Below the pieces are notes generated by a model. It worked only from the letters and a program-made list of their open reading frames with translations, ran no database searches and was not told the DNA's origin. From contig NZ_VWOX01000021.1 in NCBI RefSeq assembly GCF_008629675.1, positions 1-64,000 of the forward strand: a stretch of 64,000 nucleotides of DNA. Reading direction: 5' to 3'. The DNA is from Roseiconus nitratireducens. GTDB taxonomy: Bacteria; Planctomycetota; Planctomycetia; Pirellulales; Pirellulaceae. Positions 18,906 through 28,494 of this stretch are shown here, piece after piece. How positions within the stretch are numbered: position 1 is the first letter of the stretch; each line of letters opens with the position of its first letter. A program made the translations under genes and the position numbers.

Positions 18906-19661
18906 ATGTCCGAGAAACAGCCAGAGCGATCGGCGCCCGACGCCACGTCGGCGGGCGGCGGATTTGAAACAACGCACTGGAGCGCGGTGTTGCTTGCGGC
19001 GAAGGAATCCTCGGCGGAATCCCGGCAGGCTTTGGCGGAGCTTTGCCAGGCCTATTGGCTTCCCCTGTATGCCTACGTCCGCTGCCGCGTCGGGGATGCG
19101 CACCGTGCCGAAGACCTGGTGCAGACATTCTTCGCGCAACTGTTGGAAAAAGATTTCCTGCGTTCGGTTGATCCGGACAAGGGGCGGTTCCGTGCGTTTC
19201 TGTTGACGGCAATGAAGCGTTCGATGGCCAACCAGTGGGACCGGCAGACAGCGCTCAAGCGTGGCGGCGGAACCAGTCCACTGTCGTTGGATTTCGAAGT
19301 TGCCGATCGGCACTATCGCGCCACACGGGATCGTTCGCTCCGCCCCGACCACTTGTATCTGCAAAACTGGGTTCGGACGCTGTTGGAACGCGTGTTCGAG
19401 CGACTGGGGACGGAGTACGAAGCCGCCGGGAAAGGAGAGCAGTTTCGATGCTTGAAGCCGTTCATTGTTGGCGACGATGATCGTTGGAGTCGGACCGAGG
19501 TTGCCGAGCAATTGCAGTGCAGCGGCGGAGCGGTTCGTGTGGCGGTTCATCGTCTGCGCCGCAGGTACCGGCAGGTACTGCGTGAAGAAGTTGCCCAAAC
19601 AGTTCAGTCCCCTGAAGACGTCGAGGATGAAATACGCAGCCTGTTTCAGGCGTTCGCCTGA
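18906..19661 (+). CDS. ECF-like RNA polymerase sigma factor (planctomycete FETTHWS type)
   Basis: The 251-residue protein starts with a polar tail and the FETTHWSAVLLA stretch that marks a planctomycete-rich ECF group. Region 2 follows (YWLPLYAYVRCRVGDAHRAEDLVQ). Region 4 lies near the C-terminus (WSRTEVAEQLQCSGGAVRVAVHRLRRRYR), with a longer linker than in the sigma factor at 14.3 kb. The kinase gene starting 166 bases downstream is its probable partner. The ATG at 18906 is chosen because the long upstream extension is antisense-like and out of character. Confidence 0.85.
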   Translation: MSEKQPERSAPDATSAGGGFETTHWSAVLLAAKESSAESRQALAELCQAYWLPLYAYVRCRVGDAHRAEDLVQTFFAQLLEKDFLRSVDPDKGRFRAFLLTAMKRSMANQWDRQTALKRGGGTSPLSLDFEVADRHYRATRDRSLRPDHLYLQNWVRTLLERVFERLGTEYEAAGKGEQFRCLKPFIVGDDDRWSRTEVAEQLQCSGGAVRVAVHRLRRRYRQVLREEVAQTVQSPEDVEDEIRSLFQAFA

Positions 19662-19827
19662 GTCAAACACCGGGCGTTTTGGACCAAAATCCAAGTCCGA
19701 ATCGCGGTCGAATCGTGTGCTTTGCGTCGACCGAATCAGGCCAGACCACTTTTTTTTCGGAATCGGTGTAACGAATTCGCGTTCCTGCTTAACTCAGGGG
19801 TGAACACCCATCTGAGAGGAAAAGCCC

Positions 19828-22812
19828 GTGGAATCGCCCAACAAACGCTGTCGACGCTGCGGAACTCCGTTGCCGTTCCAGGCCGATGACAGTTGTCAAA
19901 AGTGCTTGCTGGAAGTGGGGCTGGCCAGCGGAACTGATTTCAGTATCGGTTCCTTGGCGGAAACGCTGCCGGGAAATGAAGAGCATCCGTCGGCGGGTGA
20001 TTCCGGATCCGAATCAGCGGTCCGGGCGACGCGGCGTCCCGTCGGCATGCGTGCTTACCGCGATCTGCAGGCGGTGCACGATTGGTCCGGTGGGACGATC
20101 TATCGGGCTTTTCACTCGGGGCTGGAACGGGTTGTCTTGCTGAGAGTGTTGGATGCATCGGCCGACGCGGAGACACGGCAGAACTTTCTGCGTCGGGCCC
20201 AAACGCTTTCACAACTGAATCACCCCCACACCGCGACCATTCTGGAAGCGGGGATGGATCAGGGCGCCGCCTATGTGGCCGAGGAATGGGTAGATGGGCA
20301 ACCGGTTTCAGGATTCGGACCCCGGAATCTAAAAGAGCGTTCGCGAGAGGGGTTCTTTCCCAACGAGCGTTTGATTCGGACCCTGCGCGACGCCGCAAGC
20401 GGGCTGCAGGCAATGCATCAGATCGGTTTGGCCCACCACCGCATTGCGCCCGATGCGATCGTGGTGGATCGCTCGGGCGTCGTGAAGCTGGTCGGGCTGG
20501 AACGAGCCGCCGAGGCGAGTGACGATCGCTTCGCCGCACCACCGGCCGAGGGCGGTCGGGTTGACCAGGGCGACGAGGTTGATTCCGACAACGCGATTCA
20601 CCAGGACCTGTTTCGTCTGGGAGCCACTTTCTGTTTCATGACGACAGGCAGGCTTCCGGCGGAGTTGGATGCGAAACTGGACCATGCCAGACTCAGTCGA
20701 CAGATCAAACTCACAAACCCGGGCCTGCGGAAAGACCTTTGCGGGGTCATCGCGGGATGTGTGGCGCGTGAGTCCTCGCATCACGGGTCTCAAGCATCGG
20801 ACGGCGACCCGAACCCTTACCGGCAAGACCGTGACGGCCAGTCGCCGGTCTACCGGAGCGTTGATGCGGTCGTGCACGACCTGGAAGACCTTTCGCATTT
20901 CAGCGTCCAGCGCTGTTCGTCGCGGTTGCGATTCTTTTCCGGTTACCTGGAGGCGTTCTTGCTGGTGCTGGTGATCGCATTGATCCAGGCGATCGTTCGT
21001 CGGCAACAGGCGGGAGGTGCCGCCGACACGTCTGAAGTGTTGGTGTCACTGATCTTTGTCCTGCCCTTCTGCTACTGGATGCTGTTCGAAACGGTCGTGG
21101 GCTGGACGCCAATTCGACGCGTTTTCGGGATGCGGCTGTTGAGCCATTCCGGCGAGCCGGCAGCCTGGTGGAGACGTTTCGGACGCGCGTTTCAGAAGCT
21201 GGTGCTGGTGGCGTTGACCATCGTGGTGCCCGCCATGCTGCCGCCGCTGATCGCCATGACCGGACACGGCGGGGTCTACATGTTGCTGATCACGCCCATC
21301 CTGACACTGATTCTGCCGCCGATGGTTTTGTACCTGCCTACGTATTGGACTCCGTCCCGCTGGACATCCTACGATCTGACTGCGGGCGTAACTTGGGGGG
21401 AAACGGTCAAGCTTCCGGCAGACGTTCCCCGCGAGGCGTTCGCGGCCACCGGGGCGCAGCGACAAGCATCACCGGTGGCACGCATCGACCAGTACGATCT
21501 GTTTGAGCCGCTGGGAACGGGCGGAATGGGCCAGGTCTTTCGCGGGCACGACCGCATCCTCCATCGCGACGTGGCGATCAAGTTGCTTTCCGAGTCTTTG
21601 GGATCCCATCCGTTGCTCTTGGAACGCTTTGAACGCGAAGCACGGTTGGCGGCGAAGGTCAGTCACCCGGGAGTGGCGAAGGTCTTCGGAAACGGCGTGA
21701 CCGATCACAGCCCGTACATCGCCATGGAATACGTGCGTGGGAAAAACTTGCAGCAGGTGATCAAGCAACAGGGAAGTTTGCCCGTCAAAACCGCGTGGGA
21801 CTACGTGCGGCAGGCCGCCGAAGGACTTCGTGCGGCGCATCACAGCGGTGTCGTTCACCGGGACGTCAAACCGGCCAATCTGATGGTTACCGATGACGGA
21901 AAGCTGAAAGTCACCGATTTCGGCGTTTCACGTCCGGTCGATCTGGATAGCGAAGTGACGCAAGCGGGGACGATCGTCGGGACGCCCGCCTACATGGCTC
22001 CGGAACAAGCGATGGGCAAGCAAGTGGACAGTCGATCCGATATCTACGCCCTGGGCATGACCTTCTATCACATGCTGTCGGGCCAAGCACCTTTCAAGGC
22101 CTCCAATGCGGTGGAGATGCTTGCACTGCAGATGTCCGAAAGCCCTTCTTCCTTGTTCGGTCAGGTGGAAGATCTAACGATCGATCAGGCGAGCGTCCTA
22201 GAGAAGATGATCGAAAAGGACCCTGGGAACCGATACGCGTCGTACGATGCATTGATTCGAGACTTGGTTCGATACGCGCCGGATGCAGATCAGCCCACCA
22301 GTCCGCTGAAACGGATCGCCGCGGAAACTTGCAACTGGGCGGCGGGATACCTGGCGTTTACGTGCGTGATCTTCAGTGTCTTTCTGCTGGGTCAACGGTT
22401 CGGTGCATCCTCACGCAACGGAACGCTGGTGGTGGGAGGCACGATTCTCCTCCTCTACTTGGCTTTTGTCGGAAGCTACGTTGTCGGGATCGCTCGCAGC
22501 GGCACGACTCCCGGCAAGCGACTGTTGGGGTTGCGGGTGAGGGTCGGCAAACGTCGCAACGTCGGCTACGGGCGGTCTTTGATTCGCTTCGCGGTGGCCT
22601 ATCCGGTCATGTCACTTTATGCGCCACGGATTCTGTACTATGTCATTGCGCAGGTGCCGGGAACGACCTGGGACCGATTTCTGCTTGCCGGGGTTTTGGT
22701 CTTGCAGGGGCTGGTCACTGTCGCTTCATTGGGACTGATGTGGATGCGTCCGGACGGCCGGGCCGTGCACGATTGGGTGGCTGGGACCCGTGTGGTGGCG
22801 GATACTCCTTGA
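19828..22812 (+). CDS. zinc ribbon, pseudokinase, RDD, kinase, RDD multidomain membrane protein
   Basis: The 994-residue protein has five parts. A zinc ribbon uses C8, C11, C23 and C26. A kinase-like domain at about 72-270 lacks key residues (LLRVLD in place of VAIK, HHRIAPD in place of HRDxKPxN, and no DFG), so it is a pseudokinase. An RDD-like membrane domain lies at about 360-530. An intact kinase domain starts at Y556, with GTGGMGQV, HRDVKPANL at 677-685 and DFG at 697-699. A second RDD-like membrane domain covers about 830-990. The kinase-RDD unit thus appears twice. It follows an ECF sigma gene and is likely its signalling partner. Confidence 0.88.
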   Translation: MESPNKRCRRCGTPLPFQADDSCQKCLLEVGLASGTDFSIGSLAETLPGNEEHPSAGDSGSESAVRATRRPVGMRAYRDLQAVHDWSGGTIYRAFHSGLERVVLLRVLDASADAETRQNFLRRAQTLSQLNHPHTATILEAGMDQGAAYVAEEWVDGQPVSGFGPRNLKERSREGFFPNERLIRTLRDAASGLQAMHQIGLAHHRIAPDAIVVDRSGVVKLVGLERAAEASDDRFAAPPAEGGRVDQGDEVDSDNAIHQDLFRLGATFCFMTTGRLPAELDAKLDHARLSRQIKLTNPGLRKDLCGVIAGCVARESSHHGSQASDGDPNPYRQDRDGQSPVYRSVDAVVHDLEDLSHFSVQRCSSRLRFFSGYLEAFLLVLVIALIQAIVRRQQAGGAADTSEVLVSLIFVLPFCYWMLFETVVGWTPIRRVFGMRLLSHSGEPAAWWRRFGRAFQKLVLVALTIVVPAMLPPLIAMTGHGGVYMLLITPILTLILPPMVLYLPTYWTPSRWTSYDLTAGVTWGETVKLPADVPREAFAATGAQRQASPVARIDQYDLFEPLGTGGMGQVFRGHDRILHRDVAIKLLSESLGSHPLLLERFEREARLAAKVSHPGVAKVFGNGVTDHSPYIAMEYVRGKNLQQVIKQQGSLPVKTAWDYVRQAAEGLRAAHHSGVVHRDVKPANLMVTDDGKLKVTDFGVSRPVDLDSEVTQAGTIVGTPAYMAPEQAMGKQVDSRSDIYALGMTFYHMLSGQAPFKASNAVEMLALQMSESPSSLFGQVEDLTIDQASVLEKMIEKDPGNRYASYDALIRDLVRYAPDADQPTSPLKRIAAETCNWAAGYLAFTCVIFSVFLLGQRFGASSRNGTLVVGGTILLLYLAFVGSYVVGIARSGTTPGKRLLGLRVRVGKRRNVGYGRSLIRFAVAYPVMSLYAPRILYYVIAQVPGTTWDRFLLAGVLVLQGLVTVASLGLMWMRPDGRAVHDWVAGTRVVADTP

Positions 22813-22853
22813 TTTTCTATTCCCGTTTTCGAAGGTCGGGCGAGGGCCTGACG

Positions 22854-23594
22854 ATGCGTCGCGTTTCCTTTGGCATCAAACATCTTTTGGTCATCACGGC
22901 TGTCACCGCACTCGCTCTTGCGGGCTATCGGCTTGCGACGGGACCCTCGCTGGACCAGCGGATGGTCGGTGCCGCCACGAAGGGACACGGCCATCGGTTC
23001 GCGTGGCTGGTCTGGTTGGGCGCGGACGTTGACCGGGGCGCCGGAGAAAGCGGTTACGGCCATACACCGCTGCTGGACGCCGCCTACCAGGGAAACCTCA
23101 ACGCCGTCCAACTGTATGTGGAACACGGTGCCTACGTCGACTATCAGGAGAAGGATGGATTCACCGCGATCACCTATGCGGCCAGAGAGTCACATTGGGA
23201 CATCGTGTCGTTTCTGGCGCGTCACCATGCCAATTTCCGGTTGCCAGATGGGTACGGCCTGACAGCGGTGGATTATGCCGTCCGGCAGGGACGCGATGAG
23301 ATGGTCGCGTTGTTTCACAGCAAGCCGACACCGCTGTCACGATGGCGGGTTTCGCAACGTGATTGGCCGCTTCACGTTGATGACGGTCAACCGCTGAATC
23401 GGCGTTACTACCTCTGGCACACGTGGCGCATCACGGGGCAAGAAAGCTGCGTGTTGAGTCTGCCGGCATTGGTCGACGCGGATGGTGCGGAGAAAACGCT
23501 CAAAAGCGGACCGATCGATTTTCAGTTCATCGACCACGGAAACCGAGTGAGGGTGGTTTTCGCCGATGGTCGGATTGAAACCTTCGCACTGTGA
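22854..23594 (+). CDS. membrane-anchored ankyrin repeat protein
   Basis: The 246-residue protein has an N-terminal hydrophobic helix (KHLLVITAVTALALAGYRLA) serving as anchor or uncleaved signal. About three ankyrin repeats follow (GHTPLLDAAYQGNLNAVQL, GFTAITYAARESHWDIVSF and YGLTAVDYAVRQGRDEMV). The last 90 residues are unlike ankyrin and may form a beta-domain. The gene starts 41 bases after the kinase-RDD gene in the same direction and is probably co-transcribed, which suggests that it interacts with the kinase or its membrane partner. No enzymatic function is visible. Confidence 0.75.
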   Translation: MRRVSFGIKHLLVITAVTALALAGYRLATGPSLDQRMVGAATKGHGHRFAWLVWLGADVDRGAGESGYGHTPLLDAAYQGNLNAVQLYVEHGAYVDYQEKDGFTAITYAARESHWDIVSFLARHHANFRLPDGYGLTAVDYAVRQGRDEMVALFHSKPTPLSRWRVSQRDWPLHVDDGQPLNRRYYLWHTWRITGQESCVLSLPALVDADGAEKTLKSGPIDFQFIDHGNRVRVVFADGRIETFAL

Positions 23595-23675
23595 TCTGAC
23601 CAGAAAGTGTCGTCCGGGAATGCAGTCCGTCGGTGGCTGCTCATCCTCGAACTTGGCGAATCAGTCAACCGGTCC

Positions 23676-25454
23676 TCATTCCGACGGCTCGGGAATCGTG
23701 GCTTTCGCCGATCGGTCATCCACACGGAAATAGCCCAGCGGGGATTCTCCGGCGTCCGTGATCAGCCAGACGGCCCCGGGGCGAGTCTGCTGGCGCTGTC
23801 GGCCGCCGGCGGGTATGTCCGCGTAGTACTTCGGCTGGCCCTCGCGATCAACCCAAAAGAGCTTTGCCTGGGAGCCGGATTCGTTCAAAAAGTACACGTC
23901 AAACGGGCTTCCGTCCGGTCGGGATGCGGGGGCTGCCGCGGAGTCGGAAGAGGATCCCGCAAGCGGGTGCCAAGGAAGGCTGGTCAGTGAAGCGACGCTG
24001 GGTTTCGGTTTCTTGGCAAACGTCTTGGGGCCTTGCGCTCGAAGCGAATCCAGGATCGACTGATGTTCCGGATCGCCGGCCAGATTGTTCCACTCATAGG
24101 GATCCGCGTCGATGTCGTACAGTTCTTCGTCGCCGTTGGCATAGTGGACCAGACGCCAACGCTTTGCGCTCAATCCGTAACTACCGGGATCGTGAAGGCA
24201 GGTGACCGAGACGTGTGGCCAATCGCCGTCGGGGTTTTTCAGCAGCGGAACCAGACTCGGTCCGTCATGAGTCGATTCCGCGGGAAGGCCGCACAGGTCC
24301 AGCAGCGTTGGGAACAGGCTAACCAAATTGACGGGTTGGTTGCATCGCGCCGGCGTTGTCCCTTGCGGTAGCCCTTGGGCCCCGGAGGGGACGCGGATCA
24401 TCAACGGGATGCGCGTGCAAAGCCGCCATCCGGTGTACTTCTGCCAGTGCTGCTTTTCCCCCAAGTGCCAGCCGTGATCGCTCCACAGCACGACGATCGT
24501 GTTGTCGGCGTGCGGGCTTGCCGCGAGCGCATCGAGGACCCGTCCAAGCATTGCATCGGCGTAGTGGATTGAAGCCAGGTAGCCTTGAATGCCATTCTTC
24601 CATTGGCCTTGGTTGCGGATGTGTTCGAAGTAACGGTTTGGTCCACGCGACTTTCCCTCCGCCGGCAGATCCTCCAAGTCATCCGCTTGGTATCCGGGAG
24701 GCAGCTGAATTGATTCCAACGGGAACGGTTCGAAATACTGCTTCGGCACGAACCAGGGTTCATGCGGTCGGTAGATCCCGCAAGCAAGAAAAAAAGGTTG
24801 GTCGTGTTCCTTGCCGAGCTGTTTCGAAATCCATTCGGTGACCAGGTAGTCACCTCCGTACTCGGCGTCCGTCTGATCCAGTGGTCCCCAGTCCGTTTCG
24901 ACATACTGCCAGGGGCCCCCACGCGGCAGGCTTAGCGGACGCTCGGCGGCGTCCGGGTTGGCGGTTCGAGGAAACGGGTTCTCGGTTTCCGCTTTCGGGA
25001 AGTACTCGTCCCAGGAGGGCGCGTCGATGAAGTAGTGCAGCATCTTTCCCGACCCGGCGGAGTAATAACCATGACCGGAAAAGACTTTGGGGATGATGTC
25101 TGCATCGGGCAAGACTTCACGCATTTGCTGACGATTGTCATACAGCCCGCTGCGATTGGGCGAACGACCGGTGAAAATAGCTGTCCGGGACGGATTGCAG
25201 GCCGGGGCAGCGCAATGGGCGTTGGTGAACAACACGGACGAATCGGCCAGCCGATCCAGATGGGGCGTGATCGTTTGGGGGTGGCCGCCCAGGGAACCGA
25301 TCCAGTCATTCAAGTCATCCATGGCGATGAACAACACGTTGGGTCGGTCCGATTCGGACGGACGCTCGGTTGCCGCCGCGTGCCGGCCGCGGAGACCAAT
25401 CGGCGAGATGACGATTAGCAGGGCGATTGGCAAGACGCGGCGCGAAGGACTCAT
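23676..25454 (-). CDS. secreted iduronate-2-sulfatase-like sulfatase
   Basis: The 592-residue protein has a signal peptide, the metal-binding VLFIAMDDLNDW block and the formylglycine motif C86-N-P-S-R90 followed by TAIFTGRSP. The spacing and the LYDNRQQMREVLPDA stretch resemble iduronate-2-sulfatase and related polysaccharide sulfatases. The ribosome site AGGAGAG lies seven bases before the ATG, which fixes the start. The C-terminus extends about 100 residues beyond the usual domain and ends with a beta-rich, charged tail. It is divergent from the GH3 gene and may share its 255-bp promoter region. Confidence 0.9.
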   Translation of the reverse strand: MSPSRRVLPIALLIVISPIGLRGRHAAATERPSESDRPNVLFIAMDDLNDWIGSLGGHPQTITPHLDRLADSSVLFTNAHCAAPACNPSRTAIFTGRSPNRSGLYDNRQQMREVLPDADIIPKVFSGHGYYSAGSGKMLHYFIDAPSWDEYFPKAETENPFPRTANPDAAERPLSLPRGGPWQYVETDWGPLDQTDAEYGGDYLVTEWISKQLGKEHDQPFFLACGIYRPHEPWFVPKQYFEPFPLESIQLPPGYQADDLEDLPAEGKSRGPNRYFEHIRNQGQWKNGIQGYLASIHYADAMLGRVLDALAASPHADNTIVVLWSDHGWHLGEKQHWQKYTGWRLCTRIPLMIRVPSGAQGLPQGTTPARCNQPVNLVSLFPTLLDLCGLPAESTHDGPSLVPLLKNPDGDWPHVSVTCLHDPGSYGLSAKRWRLVHYANGDEELYDIDADPYEWNNLAGDPEHQSILDSLRAQGPKTFAKKPKPSVASLTSLPWHPLAGSSSDSAAAPASRPDGSPFDVYFLNESGSQAKLFWVDREGQPKYYADIPAGGRQRQQTRPGAVWLITDAGESPLGYFRVDDRSAKATIPEPSE

Positions 25455-25709
25455 GGCGTTCTCTCCTGGACGGGCTGACGGCAGGCGGTCCTCATTGTCT
25501 GCCGATCCCCGCAAGGAATCTTGTTCGATGACCGAAATCCGACCGCAATTTGCGCACATTTTTTCCCATCGCGGAGATTCCGTGGACGGTCGGCCGTGGA
25601 GGAGGGGCATCCCGGCGGCGATCCGATCGCGATCCCTGAGATCCGTTAAGATCAAAAACGCTGTCGCGACGACGATTTTGATGTTCTCGGTTTCTCTAGG
25701 TCCAACGCC

Positions 25710-28331
25710 ATGTATCTCCGCTCGTGGGTCCTCCTGTTCGTGCTCTTTGCTCCGGCGGCCGACGGCGATGAGCCCGATCCTTTGTCGGTGCCACTGGCGG
25801 CGGAGGATCCTGTTTATTTGAAAGTCGACGCCGCTCTGGAAGATCGCGTAGCCGATCTGATGGGGCGCATGACGTTGGAGGAGAAAGCGATCGCGTTGAA
25901 CCACAACGGACCGGATTTAGAGCGGTTCGGATTGCGCAGCGACAAATGGAACCAGTGTCTCAACGGCGTCCAGTGGGATCGCCCCACCACGTTGTTTCCC
26001 AGTTGCATTGCGATGGCGGCAACCTGGGACCCCGAGCTGGTGCAGCGAGACATCGCGCGAGTGCTCTCCGATGAAGCACGTGCAATCTACAACGGTTGGC
26101 GCCAGAATCCTGATGTCCAATCCCAACACAAAGGGCTGATCTACCGCGATCCGGTGATCAACATTGGTCGAAATCCGTACTGGGGACGCAATCATGAAGC
26201 CTGGGGAGAAGATCCTTGCCTGACTGGGCGCATGGGCGTGGCCTACGTGCGAGGAATCCAAGGTGACGACCCGAAGTACTTGAAGCTTGCGGCAACGCTC
26301 AAGCACTATGCCGTCAACAATGTGGAGTCGGAGCGTTTTCAACTGGACGCGAAAGTGTCTCCGCGAATGCTCCACGAGTATTGGCTGCCGCACTTTCGCT
26401 CGGGGGTGGTCGAGGGCAAAGCTTGCTCTTTGATGGCCAGCTACAACGCAATCAACGGCACCCCGAACAATATCAATCACTGGTTGTTGACCGAAGTCCT
26501 GAAGGAGCGCTGGGGCCACGATGGATTTGTCGTCTCGGACCTGGGCGGCGTTCGCACCATGGTCGAAGGTCATGAGCAGAACCGGATGACCTATGTCGAT
26601 GCCGTCGCCGCATCGCTGATGGCCGGATGCGATTTTTCCGATCGCGAGTTCCAGGAGAACATTCCCCGCGCGGTACGCGAGGGAAAACTGACGGAGCAGC
26701 GACTGAACGACGCGTTGGCTCGCGTGCTGAGAGTACGGTTTCGGCTTGGCGAATTTGATCCGGCCCAGGCCGTTCCCTACAGTCGAATCTCACCGGACGT
26801 GATTGCCAGTGATGCTCATCGCGCTGTGGCGTTGCGGACCGCACAGGAGTCCATCGTCCTGTTGCAGAATCGTGGAGCGTTGCTGCCGCTCCAATCACGG
26901 AATCTGCGACGCGTGGCCGTCATCGGGCCTCTCGCCGACCGCGTCGTATTGAACAATTACAACGGACGGCACGTGAACCTGGTAACGCCATTGCAGGGCA
27001 TCTCCAATCATCTGGGCGGAGGCGTTGAGGTCCTGCATGCCCCGGGCGGTGGTGTGTTCGGCCGGGGCGATCAGGTGACCACTCGTGTTGATCGCGAGAC
27101 CGGATTCAGTGACGGTGAGAGCGTGAAGTTCGAATCCGGATCGATCGGCGAATTCATCGAGTTTCCGCTGCGGGTCGATCAGGCCGGAGAGTACGATCTG
27201 ACGTTGCATTTCAAATCCTTTCCAAGTCGCGGGCGTTTTCAGGCCAGTCTGGATGGGAAGGACGTCGGCGAAGCAATCGAGATGTACGGGGCCAATCCGG
27301 ACTACGATCGGACGACAACCATCGAACGCCTGTCGTTGGAGTCGGGGCCGCACCGGTTGCGGTTCACCGTCGCCGGTCAGTCCGATGCCAGCCAAGGTTT
27401 TACCGGCCATTTCGATCGGGTCGATCTGGCGGGCCGGTCTCCGCTGTCGATCGAGCTAGAGAAGACGGATTATCTGACCGGGCGATCGGAAAGCTTCGAA
27501 GACCCGATCAAGCGTGCCGTCGACATCGCCGGCGAGGCCGATGTGGCAATCGTCTTTGTCGGCACCGATCAATCGATCGAGCAGGAGGGTCGGGACCGAA
27601 GGTCGTTGGGACTGCCAGGGGATCAACTGGAGCTGGTTCAATCGGTCGTTTCGGCGAACCCGCGGACCGTGGTCGTTCTGAAGAGCGCGGGGCCACTGAC
27701 GGTGCCGTGGATCAGCCAAAACGTTCCCGCCGTCCTGCAGGCCTGGTGGGGTGGCGAGGAAGGCGGCACCGCGATTGCTGACGTGTTGTTCGGCGACATC
27801 AATCCCGCCGGCCGGCTGCCGCATACCGTTTATGCTTCCGAAGATCAGGTGCCCCCAGGAGACGACTATGACATCGATTGCGGATACACCTACATGTACG
27901 TCAAAGGTGAACCACTTTTCGCGTTCGGTCATGGACTCAGCTATACCACGTTCGGCTATGAGAACCTTACTGCTCCCGACGACGTCTTGCCGCCCGACGG
28001 GCGGGTTCAAGCGAAAATCGATGTCACGAACACGGGCCAGATGGCCGGGGACGAGGTCGTGCAGCTGTACGTTCGCAAGCTCGATTCCCAGGTCACACGA
28101 CCCCGTTTGCAGTTGCGGGACTTTCGCCGAATCACATTGAAACCGTCCGAAACGCGTACGATTGCGTTCGAGCTCCCGGTCCGCGAACTGGCTTACTTTG
28201 ACGTTTCTCAATCGGAGTTTGTGGTGGAACCGGGTGCTTATGAGTTGATGGTGGGATGTTCCTCGTCAGACATCCGGGCGCGTTGCGGGATTCAGGTTGC
28301 CGAGTCGGCGGGACGCCCTGCGAATCAATGA
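25710..28331 (+). CDS. secreted glycoside hydrolase family 3 protein
   Basis: The 873-residue protein has a signal peptide ending near residue 19 and a GH3 N-terminal barrel with KHYAVNNVE and the nucleophile D277 in VVSDLGG. A second alpha/beta domain (VVLKSAGPLTVPW, then the GDINPAGRLPHT motif) and a C-terminal fibronectin-III-like domain (VTNTGQMAGDEVVQLYV) follow. Between about 465 and 575 an inserted beta-domain (GEFIEFPLRVDQAGEYDLTL) looks like a CBM6/35 or PA14-type carbohydrate-binding module. GH3 enzymes with this layout are mostly beta-glucosidases or xylosidases; the exact glycan is unknown. It neighbours a sulfatase on the opposite strand. Confidence 0.9.
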   Translation: MYLRSWVLLFVLFAPAADGDEPDPLSVPLAAEDPVYLKVDAALEDRVADLMGRMTLEEKAIALNHNGPDLERFGLRSDKWNQCLNGVQWDRPTTLFPSCIAMAATWDPELVQRDIARVLSDEARAIYNGWRQNPDVQSQHKGLIYRDPVINIGRNPYWGRNHEAWGEDPCLTGRMGVAYVRGIQGDDPKYLKLAATLKHYAVNNVESERFQLDAKVSPRMLHEYWLPHFRSGVVEGKACSLMASYNAINGTPNNINHWLLTEVLKERWGHDGFVVSDLGGVRTMVEGHEQNRMTYVDAVAASLMAGCDFSDREFQENIPRAVREGKLTEQRLNDALARVLRVRFRLGEFDPAQAVPYSRISPDVIASDAHRAVALRTAQESIVLLQNRGALLPLQSRNLRRVAVIGPLADRVVLNNYNGRHVNLVTPLQGISNHLGGGVEVLHAPGGGVFGRGDQVTTRVDRETGFSDGESVKFESGSIGEFIEFPLRVDQAGEYDLTLHFKSFPSRGRFQASLDGKDVGEAIEMYGANPDYDRTTTIERLSLESGPHRLRFTVAGQSDASQGFTGHFDRVDLAGRSPLSIELEKTDYLTGRSESFEDPIKRAVDIAGEADVAIVFVGTDQSIEQEGRDRRSLGLPGDQLELVQSVVSANPRTVVVLKSAGPLTVPWISQNVPAVLQAWWGGEEGGTAIADVLFGDINPAGRLPHTVYASEDQVPPGDDYDIDCGYTYMYVKGEPLFAFGHGLSYTTFGYENLTAPDDVLPPDGRVQAKIDVTNTGQMAGDEVVQLYVRKLDSQVTRPRLQLRDFRRITLKPSETRTIAFELPVRELAYFDVSQSEFVVEPGAYELMVGCSSSDIRARCGIQVAESAGRPANQ

Positions 28332-28494
28332 TGTCGATCCCGGCATTGAGAGCGGCCGGGGCCCGGAAGAGGGGCCCGGATCGTTTGCCTCATTGACTCA
28401 GGCGGTCGATGGATCAAGCTTCTGCAAGTCGTGGGCTTCCGGAATGGTCCACCGACCGAAGACAAGAACGGACCGGCTCGGGTGATGGCCAACG

